Source of the DNA: JACMLC01 sp963817025
Lineage (GTDB): Bacteria; Acidobacteriota; Blastocatellia; Pyrinomonadales; Pyrinomonadaceae
Direction: 5' to 3'
DNA length: 64,000 nucleotides
Assembly (NCBI GenBank): GCA_963817025.1
Contig: CAWFML010000004.1
Location: 744,001 to 808,000 of the forward strand
The position numbers were made by a program, and so were the translations under genes. Below, piece after piece: positions 7,992-16,083 of this stretch. Positions within the stretch are counted from its first letter, which is position 1. The number at the start of each line of letters is the position of its first letter. The notes below the pieces were generated by a model. It was not told where the DNA came from. It was given only the letters and a program-made list of their open reading frames with translations, and made no database searches.

Positions 7992-9608
7992 TTATGGAAT
8001 GTAACCAGCCGGGATTCCCGTGTCCCCGTTGGTTCCAAACTGTGTCGCGCTAAAGGCTCCGGTAGAGCTGTGCATGACGTACCAGCCGCCGTCACTCGGA
8101 CGGAAGACTGCGAGGTCTGCTTTACCGTCGCCGTCAAAGTCGGCTGGCTGCGGCTGGTCGCCGTTTGAGCCGAACTGTTCTCCCCTGATGACGCCGTTCG
8201 AGCTGTTCAGGATGTACCACGTGCCGATTGACGGGCGGAAGATAGCGAAATCCGTGCGGTTATCACCGTCGTAATCCGCCGGGACAACGATGTCACCGTT
8301 GGCTCCCCACGCCTGACTAATCAGATTGCCTGTCGAGCTGGCAAGCACATACCATGCTCCGGTTGACGGGCGGAAGACTGCGATGTCCGCCTTAGCGTCT
8401 CCGTCGAAGTCGCCCACGACAGGACGATCCGTGCTGAGACCCCACTGCTGACCACGCACCACGCTGGTCGTGCTCTGCATGATGTAGAAAGTTCCGGTTG
8501 ACGGGCGGAAGACGCCGATGTCCGTCACGCCGTCTCCATCATAATCAGCCTGCACAGGGATGTCCGTGCTGACGCCGAACTGCATTCCTCTGAAGACGCC
8601 GTTAGAGCTGTTCATGATGTACCAGGTGCCGTTGAAGGGACGGAACACGGCGGTGTCAGCCATGCCGTCGCCGTCAAAGTCTCCCGGCGTAATTCTGTCT
8701 CCGGGGCTTCCGAACGAAGCAGCCTGCATGGCTCCGTTAGAGCTGAGCTGTATGTACCAGCCACCTGTGCTCGCCCTGAACACGGAGCGATCCGATTTGC
8801 CGTCCCTGTCAAAGTCAGCCCTGCGACGGTTGCCGCTACCACCGGGCGAAGGAGACGGAGAGGCCGAAGGCGAAGGCGAAGCCGACGGAGACGCGCTGGG
8901 CGAAGCTGAAGGCGACGGAGACGCGCTCGGCGATGCGCTCGGAGACGCAGACGGTGAAGGCGACGCGCTGGGCGAAGCCGACGGTGAAGGCGAAGCCGAT
9001 GGTGATGCGCTGGGCGAAGGCGACGCGCTGGGCGACGCACTCGGAGACGCGCTCGGCGAAGGTGATGCGCTCGGCGAGGCACTCGGCGAAGCAGAAGGCG
9101 ACGCGCTGGGCGAGGCCGACGGCGATGCGCCCGGTGAACCCGATGGCGAAGGCAAAGGCGTTGACGAGAACGTTCCCGCAAGAATCGTCGAGCCATTGCT
9201 GCTCAGTGTGATAGTCGAACCACTGGTGATAACCGGCACGCTGCCGCTCCCGTAGTAGTTCTCGATAAACAGGTAGCTGTTTTGGAATTGGTCAACCGAC
9301 ATCGAGGCGACGCTGCCGCCGTTGACTGAGACGTTGAGAATCGTGCCGACGGGCAGATTGACGCTGTTGGCAAACACTTCCAGACGACGACGACCATCAT
9401 CGCGCTGGCGATACTCGGCAGTCCCACCCGGCGTTACCCCGTTGATGGGCGCGCCCGTGAGGGCTGCGTAAAGCCGTATGTCATCACTAAGCATGCTCAT
9501 AAACCCGCTGGAATAGGCGGGGATGGCGGCCCAGATGATCGCACCTATCAGCGCAGGCAGGAACACGCGAAACCTGCGATTTCCGTAGAGGTGACTTAAA
9601 CGAGACAT
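7992..9608 (-). CDS. FG-GAP/VCBS repeat surface protein with Ser-Pro-Ala linker
   Basis: A 538-residue protein. The start MSRLSHLYGN at 9608 is chosen because AAGAGGAG (9616-9623) lies 7 bp upstream; the frame is open further. An N-terminal membrane or signal segment (VFLPALIGAIIWAAIPAYSS) is followed by a small beta-rich domain to about residue 160. Next comes a roughly 100-residue low-complexity linker of SPSA/SPSP units, then six FG-GAP repeats (for example DYDGDGVTDIGVFRPSTG) ending in GIPAGYIP. The linker resembles a cell-wall or surface spacer and would hold the six-repeat propeller away from the membrane (inference). A sigma-54-type promoter lies about 165 bp upstream. The product is probably surface exposed; ligand unknown. 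Confidence 0.88.
   Translation of the reverse strand: MSRLSHLYGNRRFRVFLPALIGAIIWAAIPAYSSGFMSMLSDDIRLYAALTGAPINGVTPGGTAEYRQRDDGRRRLEVFANSVNLPVGTILNVSVNGGSVASMSVDQFQNSYLFIENYYGSGSVPVITSGSTITLSSNGSTILAGTFSSTPLPSPSGSPGASPSASPSASPSASPSASPSASPSPSASPSASPSASPSPSASPSASPSPSASPSASPSPSASPSASPSASPSPSASPSASPSASPSPSASPSPSPGGSGNRRRADFDRDGKSDRSVFRASTGGWYIQLSSNGAMQAASFGSPGDRITPGDFDGDGMADTAVFRPFNGTWYIMNSSNGVFRGMQFGVSTDIPVQADYDGDGVTDIGVFRPSTGTFYIMQSTTSVVRGQQWGLSTDRPVVGDFDGDAKADIAVFRPSTGAWYVLASSTGNLISQAWGANGDIVVPADYDGDNRTDFAIFRPSIGTWYILNSSNGVIRGEQFGSNGDQPQPADFDGDGKADLAVFRPSDGGWYVMHSSTGAFSATQFGTNGDTGIPAGYIP
8850..9145. repeat. Low-complexity tandem repeat encoding SPSA units
   Basis: Within the FG-GAP gene, degenerate 12-bp and 6-bp units (on the plus strand GGCGAAGCCGAC, GGCGATGCGCTC and variants) encode Ser-Pro-Ser-Ala and Ser-Pro blocks. 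Such tracts expand and contract easily, so linker length may vary between strains. Confidence 0.85.
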
Positions 9609-9770
9609 AAACTTACTCCTCTTGTAAATGTTGCCATAGCCCGTTTCGGCCACAGCCATTGAGATTCAAACTTCGCGGCCAGCCAATTAAAAACTTGTAC
9701 CTGCGCTGGCTAAAATTGCTGGGGATAAAGAAAGAGCGAACAGGACATCTGTCGTCCGGTGCAGCATAGT

Positions 9771-9784
9771 GCAAGGCCCGTGCC
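9771..9784 (-). promoter_or_regulatory. Sigma-54-type -24/-12 promoter of the FG-GAP gene
   Basis: On the minus strand CGGCACGGGCCTTGCACTA contains GG at -24 (9783-9784), GC at -12 (9771-9772) and exactly ten bases between, matching the known consensus TGGCACG-N4-TTGCA closely. Transcription would begin near 9760, leaving a leader of about 150 nt before the start codon at 9608. A nearly identical site precedes the FG-GAP gene at 30165. Confidence 0.75.
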
Positions 9785-10012
9785 GCCAGCCTTTTCTCAG
9801 GAAACGCTTGAAAGTAAAGGATTTTCGGGAAAATTCCGGGAATCGAAGCTTGCGGCCCGTGTCTCAGCCCGCATCACACGCCTGAGACTGTGTTTCATTA
9901 TGAAAATGGGGAGGATTTATCATTAAAGGAAAGCCTGACGCGGGTAGAGGATGCAGCCACAGATGAGATAAAAGCCATAAAACCGCCTGATTTTGACCTC
10001 TCGGCTGCTTAC

Positions 10013-10312
10013 ACAGGAGCTATGTTAACGTGAGTTCGATATAAGCAGAAGAAGATGCTGCATGACAGCCCCGGAGGGGCGGCATAGACTAGCCCACGGC
10101 GTCAGCCGTGGGGACAAGATGCGCTACCATGTCGAAGCCCCGGAGGGGCGGCATAGATTTATGCCGCCCCTCCGGGGCTTCGACCTTTGATGTGGCTGCT
10201 GTGCCCACGGCTAACGCCGTGGGCTAGTCTATGCCGCCCCTCCGGGGCTAACTAACACCTCACCGTTCTTACGTCGTACTCACGTTATATTATCTAACAT
10301 AGCTCCTGTGTT
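10013..10312. repeat. Nested palindrome cluster in an 880 bp gap
   Basis: The gap 9609-10489 has no gene. Three inverted layers can be read. The outer arms are ACACAGGAGCTATGTTA at about 10013 and its complement at about 10296-10312, both next to ACGTGAGT or its complement. The middle arms are at 10067-10102 and 10214-10249 (AGCCCCGGAGGGGCGGCATA ... TAGCCCACGGCGT). The inner one is the perfect hairpin at 10131-10184. The order suggests one repeat landing in the loop of another. Nothing is recognised in 9800-10010. Confidence 0.8.
10131..10184. repeat. Perfect 25-bp hairpin, AGCCCC family
   Basis: Arms 10131-10155 and 10160-10184 are perfect complements around a 4-base loop GATT. The core AGCCCCGGAGGGGCGGCATA is repeated in the surrounding cluster and has a diverged relative at 26735-26783. 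Confidence 0.9.
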
Positions 10313-10422
10313 ACTTAGTATAGCTCCTGTGTTATCTAATATAGTTCCTGTGTTAGATAGCATAGCTTTGATGATAGATGACATAGCTTCAGTGTGAGAT
10401 AACAAAGCCTCAATGTCAGCCG
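10297..10422. repeat. Six-unit 21-bp degenerate tandem array
   Basis: Units ATAGCTCCTGTGTTACTTAGT, each about 21 bp, follow head to tail six times with growing divergence (ATAGCTCCTG, ATAGTTCCTG, ATAGCTTTGA, ATAGCTTCAG, AAAGCCTCAA). There are no constant repeats with variable spacers, so it is not a CRISPR array. The last unit merges into the 24-bp hairpin. Confidence 0.75.
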
Positions 10423-10445
10423 ACATTGAGGCTTTGTTATCTCAC
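10394..10445. terminator. Perfect 24-bp stem with 4-base loop
   Basis: Arms 10394-10417 and 10422-10445 are exact complements (starting GTGAGATAACAAAGCC) around the loop AGCC. The hairpin ends 45 bp beyond the stop codon of the minus-strand gene at 10490. It may stop transcription or block 3' exonucleases, although no U-tract follows. Confidence 0.6.
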
Positions 10446-10489
10446 CTGACTGCAAAATAAGTGTTGCTATAGCAAGCGGGATAAGTCGC

Positions 10490-12283
10490 TCAATGCAAGT
10501 TAATATCGTTGCGCGCGTAGAGCACTAGCATCACGCCGGGCCTGAGCGGGTAAGAATTGACGCGCGTGTAGCGGCCTTCGAGCGTCGGCAACATCTCCAT
10601 CTCTTGATTCGAGTTGATGATAATCAGCGCGCTATTGGTGGGCGCAACCTTGCCGAAATAGCCGATTCTCTTGTAATCGTTTAAATACCACGGCAGCGGC
10701 CAGTAGTCCGGCGAAATGACTGCGAGGTCAATCTCTTCCTTGAGGCCGGATTTTTGTCCGAGACGTTTGATCTCGTCTACCAGCGGCAGAAACTCTCGAT
10801 AGGTATGCCCGTAAACATAGACATACTTGTCGTCGTCGTAGTGAAAGAAATTTAGCTTTATCGTTTGATAACCGCTGATCCCGAACACAGCCAGCAGCAC
10901 GAGCGCCAGAAAGCGCACTTCGCCGTCTTTGTTCCAACTGTAAATCTCGTTGACGGCATAGCCTGCGGCAACTGCGAGCGGGACGATAAAGTTGAGCGCG
11001 AGCCACGGCGTCTTGTACGGCACAATCGAATACGCCGCAAGTAGGCCAAAGGCCCACTGCGCCGCAAACAATGCAAAGCGATTATTGGCGCGCATGACCG
11101 CCAGAAAAGCTCCAACCAGCCCCAGCATCAAGACAGGCGATTCCATCTGCACCAGCCAGTAAGCATGTTGATAAAACGGATGCACATGCTCCTGCTTGCC
11201 CGTGCTGGCCCAGATCATATAGGTCTTCAGGGAATCGCCAACGCCCTTCGCGTTGGTGAAGAACGACGAATAGAAAACGATATTGACGAAGGCGAAAATC
11301 GCTAATCCTGCGAGTAACATGACGCCAATCCGGGTTGGCCCGCCGAGCCTTTCCACGGTCGCGCGCAGCCATCCGGCAGACTCCGGCTGTGATGGCGCAC
11401 GCACGCCGCGCTTCTGTTTCTTCTTCTCCGGCTGGCGTCTGAGGCGCAGATAAATGGCCGTCGTCGTCAGCGCGATGGCGAGCACGATGACGGACACGAG
11501 CGCGGTCTCTTTTGAAGCAAAGAGCAGGGCCGCAGAGATGCTTGCCAGCACCAGATAGATCGAACGCTTGCCGTCGTAATGCCAGAGCGCTTGTACCAAC
11601 ACGATTGCGCTGAGGATGATAAAGAACAGCTCTTTGCGAAAATATTGCGGCTTGTAAACGGCTGTCAGCGAGCTGGAGATGAGCAAGACTCCGGCAATCA
11701 AGGCAATCCGTCCGCCCGTCCGGTTCTCCTCCTCAGGCGGTTCGCCCTCATGATATTTGAGCATGGCGACGATCATGCCGAAGGTGAAAAAGACGACCAT
11801 TGATTCGTGTATGAAATAGCGCGAGAGATAGACCGCGCCGGGCGAGATGGCAATCAGGGCTGCGGCTGCCAGCGCGCCGACGCTGCCGATGTAACGCCGC
11901 AGGCAGAGGGCCAGCCACACTGTCGCCACGCCGAAGATGACCGTCACAAGGCGAATCGCAATCGTATTTAGGCCGAACAGATAGCTCGAAGCCAGCCCGA
12001 AATAATAGATCGTCGGCCCGTGATAATTGCCGGGGTCATATTGATAAATGCCTTCGCGCAAGAGCCTTGTGAGAAAGAATCCGTTGACGCCTTCGTCATG
12101 ATGCAGAGGTTTGAGCGTCAGATGATAGACGCGCAGCAAGGTGGCAAGGGCCAGAATCGAGAGGCTCGCAATCTGCCACACGCGCGCAGGTATCTCACTC
12201 GCCATGCTTTCCGTCGCCGCGTCAGGCGCAAAGGAAGCGCGGCTCTCCGGCGTGGGTTTATTAAGAGTTTGTGATTTTGCCAT
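10490..12283 (-). CDS. GT-C membrane protein, Agl23/TIGR03663-like
   Basis: A 597-residue integral membrane protein with about a dozen hydrophobic segments. It carries the GT-C/GT39-like first-loop signature HHDEGVNGFF after the first segment, with the paired acidic residues that bind lipid-phosphate sugar donors in this superfamily. The pattern matches the family TIGR03663 (annotated as flippase-associated Agl23 in archaea). A charged cytoplasmic loop (RRQPEKKKQKRG) interrupts the hydrophobic run near residue 290. The C-terminal 120 residues form a soluble domain. It follows a GT2 gene on the same strand, 99 bp downstream. Likely role: transfer of a sugar from a polyprenyl carrier to a surface glycan or protein. 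Exact substrate unknown. Confidence 0.8.
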   Translation of the reverse strand: MAKSQTLNKPTPESRASFAPDAATESMASEIPARVWQIASLSILALATLLRVYHLTLKPLHHDEGVNGFFLTRLLREGIYQYDPGNYHGPTIYYFGLASSYLFGLNTIAIRLVTVIFGVATVWLALCLRRYIGSVGALAAAALIAISPGAVYLSRYFIHESMVVFFTFGMIVAMLKYHEGEPPEEENRTGGRIALIAGVLLISSSLTAVYKPQYFRKELFFIILSAIVLVQALWHYDGKRSIYLVLASISAALLFASKETALVSVIVLAIALTTTAIYLRLRRQPEKKKQKRGVRAPSQPESAGWLRATVERLGGPTRIGVMLLAGLAIFAFVNIVFYSSFFTNAKGVGDSLKTYMIWASTGKQEHVHPFYQHAYWLVQMESPVLMLGLVGAFLAVMRANNRFALFAAQWAFGLLAAYSIVPYKTPWLALNFIVPLAVAAGYAVNEIYSWNKDGEVRFLALVLLAVFGISGYQTIKLNFFHYDDDKYVYVYGHTYREFLPLVDEIKRLGQKSGLKEEIDLAVISPDYWPLPWYLNDYKRIGYFGKVAPTNSALIIINSNQEMEMLPTLEGRYTRVNSYPLRPGVMLVLYARNDINLH

Positions 12284-12382
12284 CTAATATTCGATTGCGG
12301 ATTCGGACGGATTTTAAGAGAATTAGCTTTTCTAATCCGAAATCCGCATTCCGCATTACTTTGCAGTTAAATTCCGTTTCAT
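12284..12382. repeat. TTGCGGATTCGGA-type inverted repeat
   Basis: GATTGCGGATTCGGACGGAT near 12292 faces AATCCGAAATCCGCATTCCG near 12335. It belongs to the same family as the hairpins at 36146-36202 and 63385-63481. It fills the short gap between the two glycosyltransferase genes. Confidence 0.7.
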
Positions 12383-13381
12383 TCAACGCTTCGCGTCATG
12401 CACATGTCCGGCGGCCAGCACCCTGTCCGGCTCGCGCAACTGCTCTTCAAAGCCCAATCTTTCCTGCAAAATATAGAGAGGCCGCCGCTTCACTTCGCCG
12501 TAGATGCGGCCTATGTATTCGCCTATAAAACCGAGAAAGATTAACTGCACGCCGCCTAAGAAAAGAATCGCCACGAAGGTCGAAGTCCAGCCGCGCACCC
12601 AGTGCGTCTCCGAAAAATATAGTCTCACAATCAACGCATAAATGATGCCCGCAAACGCCATCCCGATGGCGACTACTCCGGCCCAGACGGCCAGACGCAG
12701 CGGCACAATCGAGAACGAGAGAATCCCGTCCGTGGCAAACTTGAGCATCTTGAAAAGCGGATACTTGCTCTCGCCCGCGAATCGCGGCTCGCGCCTGTAC
12801 ATCACAGCAATCTGGCGAAAGCCGACCCAGCTTACCATCCCGCGCAAATATCTATCGCGCTCAGGCATCGCGCGCATGACCTCTACCACTTTGCGATCCA
12901 TCAAGCGAAAGTCACCGACATCGAGCGGGATTTCGACATCCGACAGGCGATTGAGCAGGCGATAAAAAATCTTGGCCGTCCACAGCTTAAAACGCGTCTC
13001 GCCGGGCCTGTCCGTACGCATTCCGTAAACCACATGATAACCGTCTCGCCAACGCTCGACCATTTCCAGAATCACTGCGGGCGGGTCTTGCAGGTCTGCG
13101 TCGATCAAGACTACTGCATCACCCCGCGCATTATCCAATCCGGCTGTGACGGCAATCTGATGACCGAAGTTGCGCGAGAAGCTAAGGACACGGACGCGCT
13201 TATCCGCCGCCTGCAATGCTTCAAGCAGCGGCAGCGTCCTATCGCGGCTGCCGTCGTTGACGTAGATAATCTCAAACTCGTCAGGCTCTAACTGTTCCAG
13301 CACGGAGACCAGACGGCTATGCGTCTCGCCTATCACAGGCTCTTCGTTATAACAGGGAACGACGATAGAGACGAGCATCAC
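12383..13381 (-). CDS. Family 2 glycosyltransferase (DPM1/GtrB-like)
   Basis: A 332-residue protein. The N-terminal GT-A domain starts VSIVVPCYNEEPVIGETH, has the donor-binding DADLQDPP (D-x-D type) near residue 95 and ends near 230. Two membrane helices follow (LRLAVWAGVVAIGMAFAGII and TFVAILFLGGVQLIFLGFIG), then the typical tail EYIGRIYGEVKRRPLY. Members of this group transfer a sugar from a nucleotide donor to polyprenyl phosphate, which GT-C enzymes then use. The neighbouring GT-C genes fit this division of labour. GAGGAG lies 5-10 bp upstream of the start. Immediately beyond that is the left end of the S23 element, which separates this gene from the Gpi18-like gene upstream. Confidence 0.9.
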   Translation of the reverse strand: MMLVSIVVPCYNEEPVIGETHSRLVSVLEQLEPDEFEIIYVNDGSRDRTLPLLEALQAADKRVRVLSFSRNFGHQIAVTAGLDNARGDAVVLIDADLQDPPAVILEMVERWRDGYHVVYGMRTDRPGETRFKLWTAKIFYRLLNRLSDVEIPLDVGDFRLMDRKVVEVMRAMPERDRYLRGMVSWVGFRQIAVMYRREPRFAGESKYPLFKMLKFATDGILSFSIVPLRLAVWAGVVAIGMAFAGIIYALIVRLYFSETHWVRGWTSTFVAILFLGGVQLIFLGFIGEYIGRIYGEVKRRPLYILQERLGFEEQLREPDRVLAAGHVHDAKR

Positions 13382-13392
13382 GTCAACTCCTC

Positions 13393-13824
13393 AATGCAAA
13401 ATTAAAAATGTAAAAGGCAAAATGTAAGACAAGGGTTTCAACTTTTATTTTTTGCCGAAACGATAATCGCACCAATAATTTTCATTAGCTCTTCAATCTC
13501 GATTTGAAGATCAGAGAGACGGGTCGCAGGTAAGACTTCTGTCGCAGCCAGTAGACGCAACCAGAAGAGGGTTTCTCGCGCTTCCTTCAAAGAGATAGCA
13601 CATTTACTGATAAAATCTGCTTTACTCTACCCGGCTTGGGCTTCCTCCATGTTAGCTCCGATAGATGTTCCAGAGCGTAGCAATTGCCTGCCTAGGGTTT
13701 TCCCGACTCCGGGTTTCTCATCTAAATACTGACACAGCTTTACTATCCTGACGGCAAAGCCAAACGTTCGATCTTGAATATCCTGTGTCTTCATTTTTGC
13801 ATTTTACATTTTTAATTTTGCATT
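13393..13824. mobile_element. S23-carrying unit bounded by 30-bp inverted repeats
   Basis: Inverted repeats at 13393-13422 and 13795-13824 match at 29 of 30 positions (left arm begins AATGCAAAATTAAAAATG). Between them lies one broken S23/four-helix-bundle gene. The right repeat touches its start codon. It also supplies the last three codons and stop of the upstream glycosyltransferase. The left repeat ends just before the Shine-Dalgarno of the downstream one. A 32-base stretch at the right end recurs exactly at 21011-21042. The unit resembles the S23-coding intervening sequences of 23S rRNA genes, but here it lies between protein genes. Mobility is inferred. Confidence 0.65.
13438..13794 (-). 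pseudogene. Four-helix-bundle protein (S23/IVP family), in-frame amber stop
   Basis: Translating from ATG at 13794 gives a full S23/IVP-family sequence of 118 sense codons plus one internal TAG. It reads MKTQDIQDRTFGFAVRIVKL ... SGTSIGANMEEAQAG, TAG at 13627-13629 (codon 56), then SKADFISKCAISLKEARETL and an end at TGA 13438-13440. The hallmark segments GxSIGANxxEA and SKADFI-K-IALKEARET are intact on both sides and in one frame, so the stop replaces a single residue, probably Glu. Family members are small helical pentamers related to the Avd accessory proteins of diversity-generating retroelements. Their role is unclear. A recent nonsense mutation, sequencing error or amber readthrough are all possible. 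Confidence 0.85.
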
Positions 13825-14972
13825 CTATAAAGCGTTTTTATGGTTTCCACCGCAACGACCGTTAGCATCGCTGCCATGAGCAGTGCCAGATAAGATAAGC
13901 CAATCACAGTCTTTCCGAACAGGAACGGAAAGTAGCTGAACAGCGAGGCGAGTATGATGACGAGGGGGACGAAAAAGTATCTCGGAAAATAGAAAGCATA
14001 AATAATCGCCAGCACATCCGCCGCGAAAAAATACCGCTCATGCATGCGCGGCAAAAAGAACGGCACGATCAGTGCCGAGACAAGCGCAAGCCGTAAGATT
14101 ATTTCTCCGTCCAGTTCGACCTCGCTCTTCCAGACCAACAGGCAGAACACGAACACGCTCGTCGCAGCAAGCACAATGCCAAACCTGCTGAAAAGATAAT
14201 AATCCTCCGGCAGCCACTGGTAAATGTTGGCCGCGTTCATCGTCATCTGCTTAAAAGTCTCTGCCTGCTGCCAGTGCATCGTCATCAAATCCGAGAGCGG
14301 CCTGCCAGCTATCCAGGACGGAATGACAAACAGGAAATAGACGAGCGGAAACAGCACGACGGGCCATGCGGGTACGCGATTTTTCAAGTATAGCGCCAGA
14401 AAAAACGGCGCGAGAAAGATGGCCTGCGTCTTAAAAGAGAAAGCGACGGCGAAGAAGAAGACGGCGGCCACAGGCTTTTCCCGCATGATGTAATAGACCG
14501 CCGCCAGCAGAAAAGCGGTGTACATCGCATCGCTCTGCCCCCACAGCGCGCTATTAAAAATCACCGTCGGCGCAAAGAGCGCGGCGAAGAAGGCCAGCAT
14601 CCCGATTGTTTTATTCTGATACTTGAGACGAACGATGAGTAACAAAAAGAAAGCCAGCAGGAAATCGAACGGGATGGCAATCAGCTTGATGGCAGAGAGC
14701 TTCTCTACCGGCAGCTTCGTCGCCAGCCACATCAGGTACAGGTAAGGCGGAGTGTAGTTTGAGAAATTATCCTTGAGCGCCCAGAACCCGCCATGCGTTT
14801 GAATATAGTCGTACCACAACCCCAGATGCGAGATGTAATCGCCGCTCTGAAAGTGCAGCAGACTCAAACGCAGCGACAGGGCCAACGCCAGCCCTATCGC
14901 CCACCAGATGAAATCCTCAAACTCGCCAGTCTTGGAAAAGAACCCGGAAACCCCTGTTCGAGAAGCAGCCAT
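13812..14972 (-). CDS. Gpi18-like GT-C mannosyltransferase
   Basis: A 386-residue multi-pass membrane protein resembling the PIG-V/Gpi18-related mannosyltransferases (COG5542). It has a first luminal loop with FQSGDYISHLGLWYDYIQTH, where GD-Y stands at the usual acidic motif position, and then NYTPPYLYLMWL. Later segments include NSALWGQSDAMYTAFLL and PFFLPRMHERYFF, both typical of this superfamily. It probably moves a sugar from a polyprenyl-phosphate donor. The final codons MQN and the TAA stop come from the terminal repeat of the S23 element, so the native C-terminus may have been altered by that insertion. It belongs to the same minus-strand group as the GT2 and Agl23-like genes. Confidence 0.8.
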   Translation of the reverse strand: MAASRTGVSGFFSKTGEFEDFIWWAIGLALALSLRLSLLHFQSGDYISHLGLWYDYIQTHGGFWALKDNFSNYTPPYLYLMWLATKLPVEKLSAIKLIAIPFDFLLAFFLLLIVRLKYQNKTIGMLAFFAALFAPTVIFNSALWGQSDAMYTAFLLAAVYYIMREKPVAAVFFFAVAFSFKTQAIFLAPFFLALYLKNRVPAWPVVLFPLVYFLFVIPSWIAGRPLSDLMTMHWQQAETFKQMTMNAANIYQWLPEDYYLFSRFGIVLAATSVFVFCLLVWKSEVELDGEIILRLALVSALIVPFFLPRMHERYFFAADVLAIIYAFYFPRYFFVPLVIILASLFSYFPFLFGKTVIGLSYLALLMAAMLTVVAVETIKTLYRMQN

Positions 14973-15113
14973 GCAAACTCCCTGTAGAATTTATGCGCAG
15001 GTGATGTTGTATCACGCAGCATAATACTCTTTTCAACCGGAGTTTTTAAATAATGATGGACAGCAGGCAGTGATTCAATTACAGAGAGGAAACTCAGAGC
15101 GGGAACAGGAATT

Positions 15114-15204
15114 TTCGCGCAAAGGCGCAAAGGCTTAAAGAAAAGCACGCCAAGAGCGAATGGCCTCCAATCCTTTGCGGTCTTGCTTTGCGCCTTTGCG
15201 CGAA
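15114..15204. repeat. CGCAAAGG-family palindrome, head-to-head
   Basis: TTCGCGCAAAGGCGCAAAG (15114-15132) and its exact complement (15186-15204) enclose a loop of about 53 bases. The rest of the gap 14973-15296 shows no gene. Confidence 0.85.
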
Positions 15205-15296
15205 ACTCTTATTCTCCTTAATTAATCAACTTACACATGAAGACACACCTCACCGAACTTCATCTTCAACTACTACAGAGCGGCAGGCTCTGAAGA

Positions 15297-15938
15297 TTAT
15301 TCTTCTTTGTCCGCTTTGGCTTTGAAGTTGACGCGGCCATCTTCGACGCCGACGCTGAAGCGCACGCGCTCGCAGCCCAGAGTCTCTTTGAGCTTGTCTG
15401 TCTTGGTCGCAATGAGATGATGAAAGCGCGGGAAGGAGAGATCGTTGGTCGGCTCGCCGCATTTCTGTTTGGCGTCTATCAGGGCATCGTAGAGCTGGCG
15501 CACGGTCGTCACATCCTTGTGCGCGTCGTCGCAGACGAACATAGCGCGTTCCGTCGCTTCGCCTACGGCTTCGGCCCTCTGCGCCACACGCGCGGCAGAG
15601 AAAGCGTCGCGCCCTTCTTCGCGGCCCTGCATGGTGCGCCGCCATAGCTCACGAAACGCTGTAAAGCGCGCGACCAGCGAGTTGTAATAGTAGCGCTGGG
15701 CAAAGGTCAGCGTGCGGTCATCGGCAATTCGCTTGATGATAGATTCGACGCGGTTCTTGGTATCGTAGGGCGGGCGTTTGCCCGCGCCGTTGAAAAAAAT
15801 ATCGAACTCGACCTTGAGACGGCGGACATCTTCTTCGAGGCGGGATAGTTGCTGGTCAATCGTTAACTGTTCGTCGCGCGCCAGATTGCCCTTACGGCGC
15901 TGCGCTTGCCGCGCAAACTTGTTCTCACGAATCGGCAC
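15297..15938 (-). CDS. Conserved hypothetical, MXAN_5187-C-like
   Basis: A 213-residue soluble, helix-rich protein with a basic N-terminus (ENKFARQAQRRKGN) and a helical region LSRLEEDVRRLKVEFDIFFNG. This is followed by RYYYNSLVARFTAFRELWRRTMQGREEGRD and a C-terminal DLSFPRFHHLIATKTDKLKE. The pattern resembles the C-terminal domain found in Myxococcus MXAN_5187 and relatives, whose function is not established. There is no signal peptide or membrane segment. It stands alone between two palindromic repeats and faces away from selA. I would not assign a function beyond this weak family resemblance. Confidence 0.65.
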   Translation of the reverse strand: MPIRENKFARQAQRRKGNLARDEQLTIDQQLSRLEEDVRRLKVEFDIFFNGAGKRPPYDTKNRVESIIKRIADDRTLTFAQRYYYNSLVARFTAFRELWRRTMQGREEGRDAFSAARVAQRAEAVGEATERAMFVCDDAHKDVTTVRQLYDALIDAKQKCGEPTNDLSFPRFHHLIATKTDKLKETLGCERVRFSVGVEDGRVNFKAKADKEE

Positions 15939-16083
15939 TTGCTTTTTACGCTCCTTAAATCAATTGCCGCGCATCCGTCAAAGGCAAACGCGCCGCCAAT
16001 TTTGAGTCTAGGCGTTTTCCGAGCGCAGTGTCAACGAATTTAAACATAGCCATACAACTCAAGGAAGAGTAACCACTCAACCC

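Noticed and set aside
8560..9255. 231-codon frame with DGEAEGDG repeats opposite the FG-GAP gene
   Set aside because: It is the reverse reading of the SPSA linker repeat; the gene strand has a signal segment, ribosome-binding site and known repeats.
10297..10422. CRISPR-like appearance of the 21-bp array
   Set aside because: Units abut without spacers and diverge gradually, and no cas gene is present.
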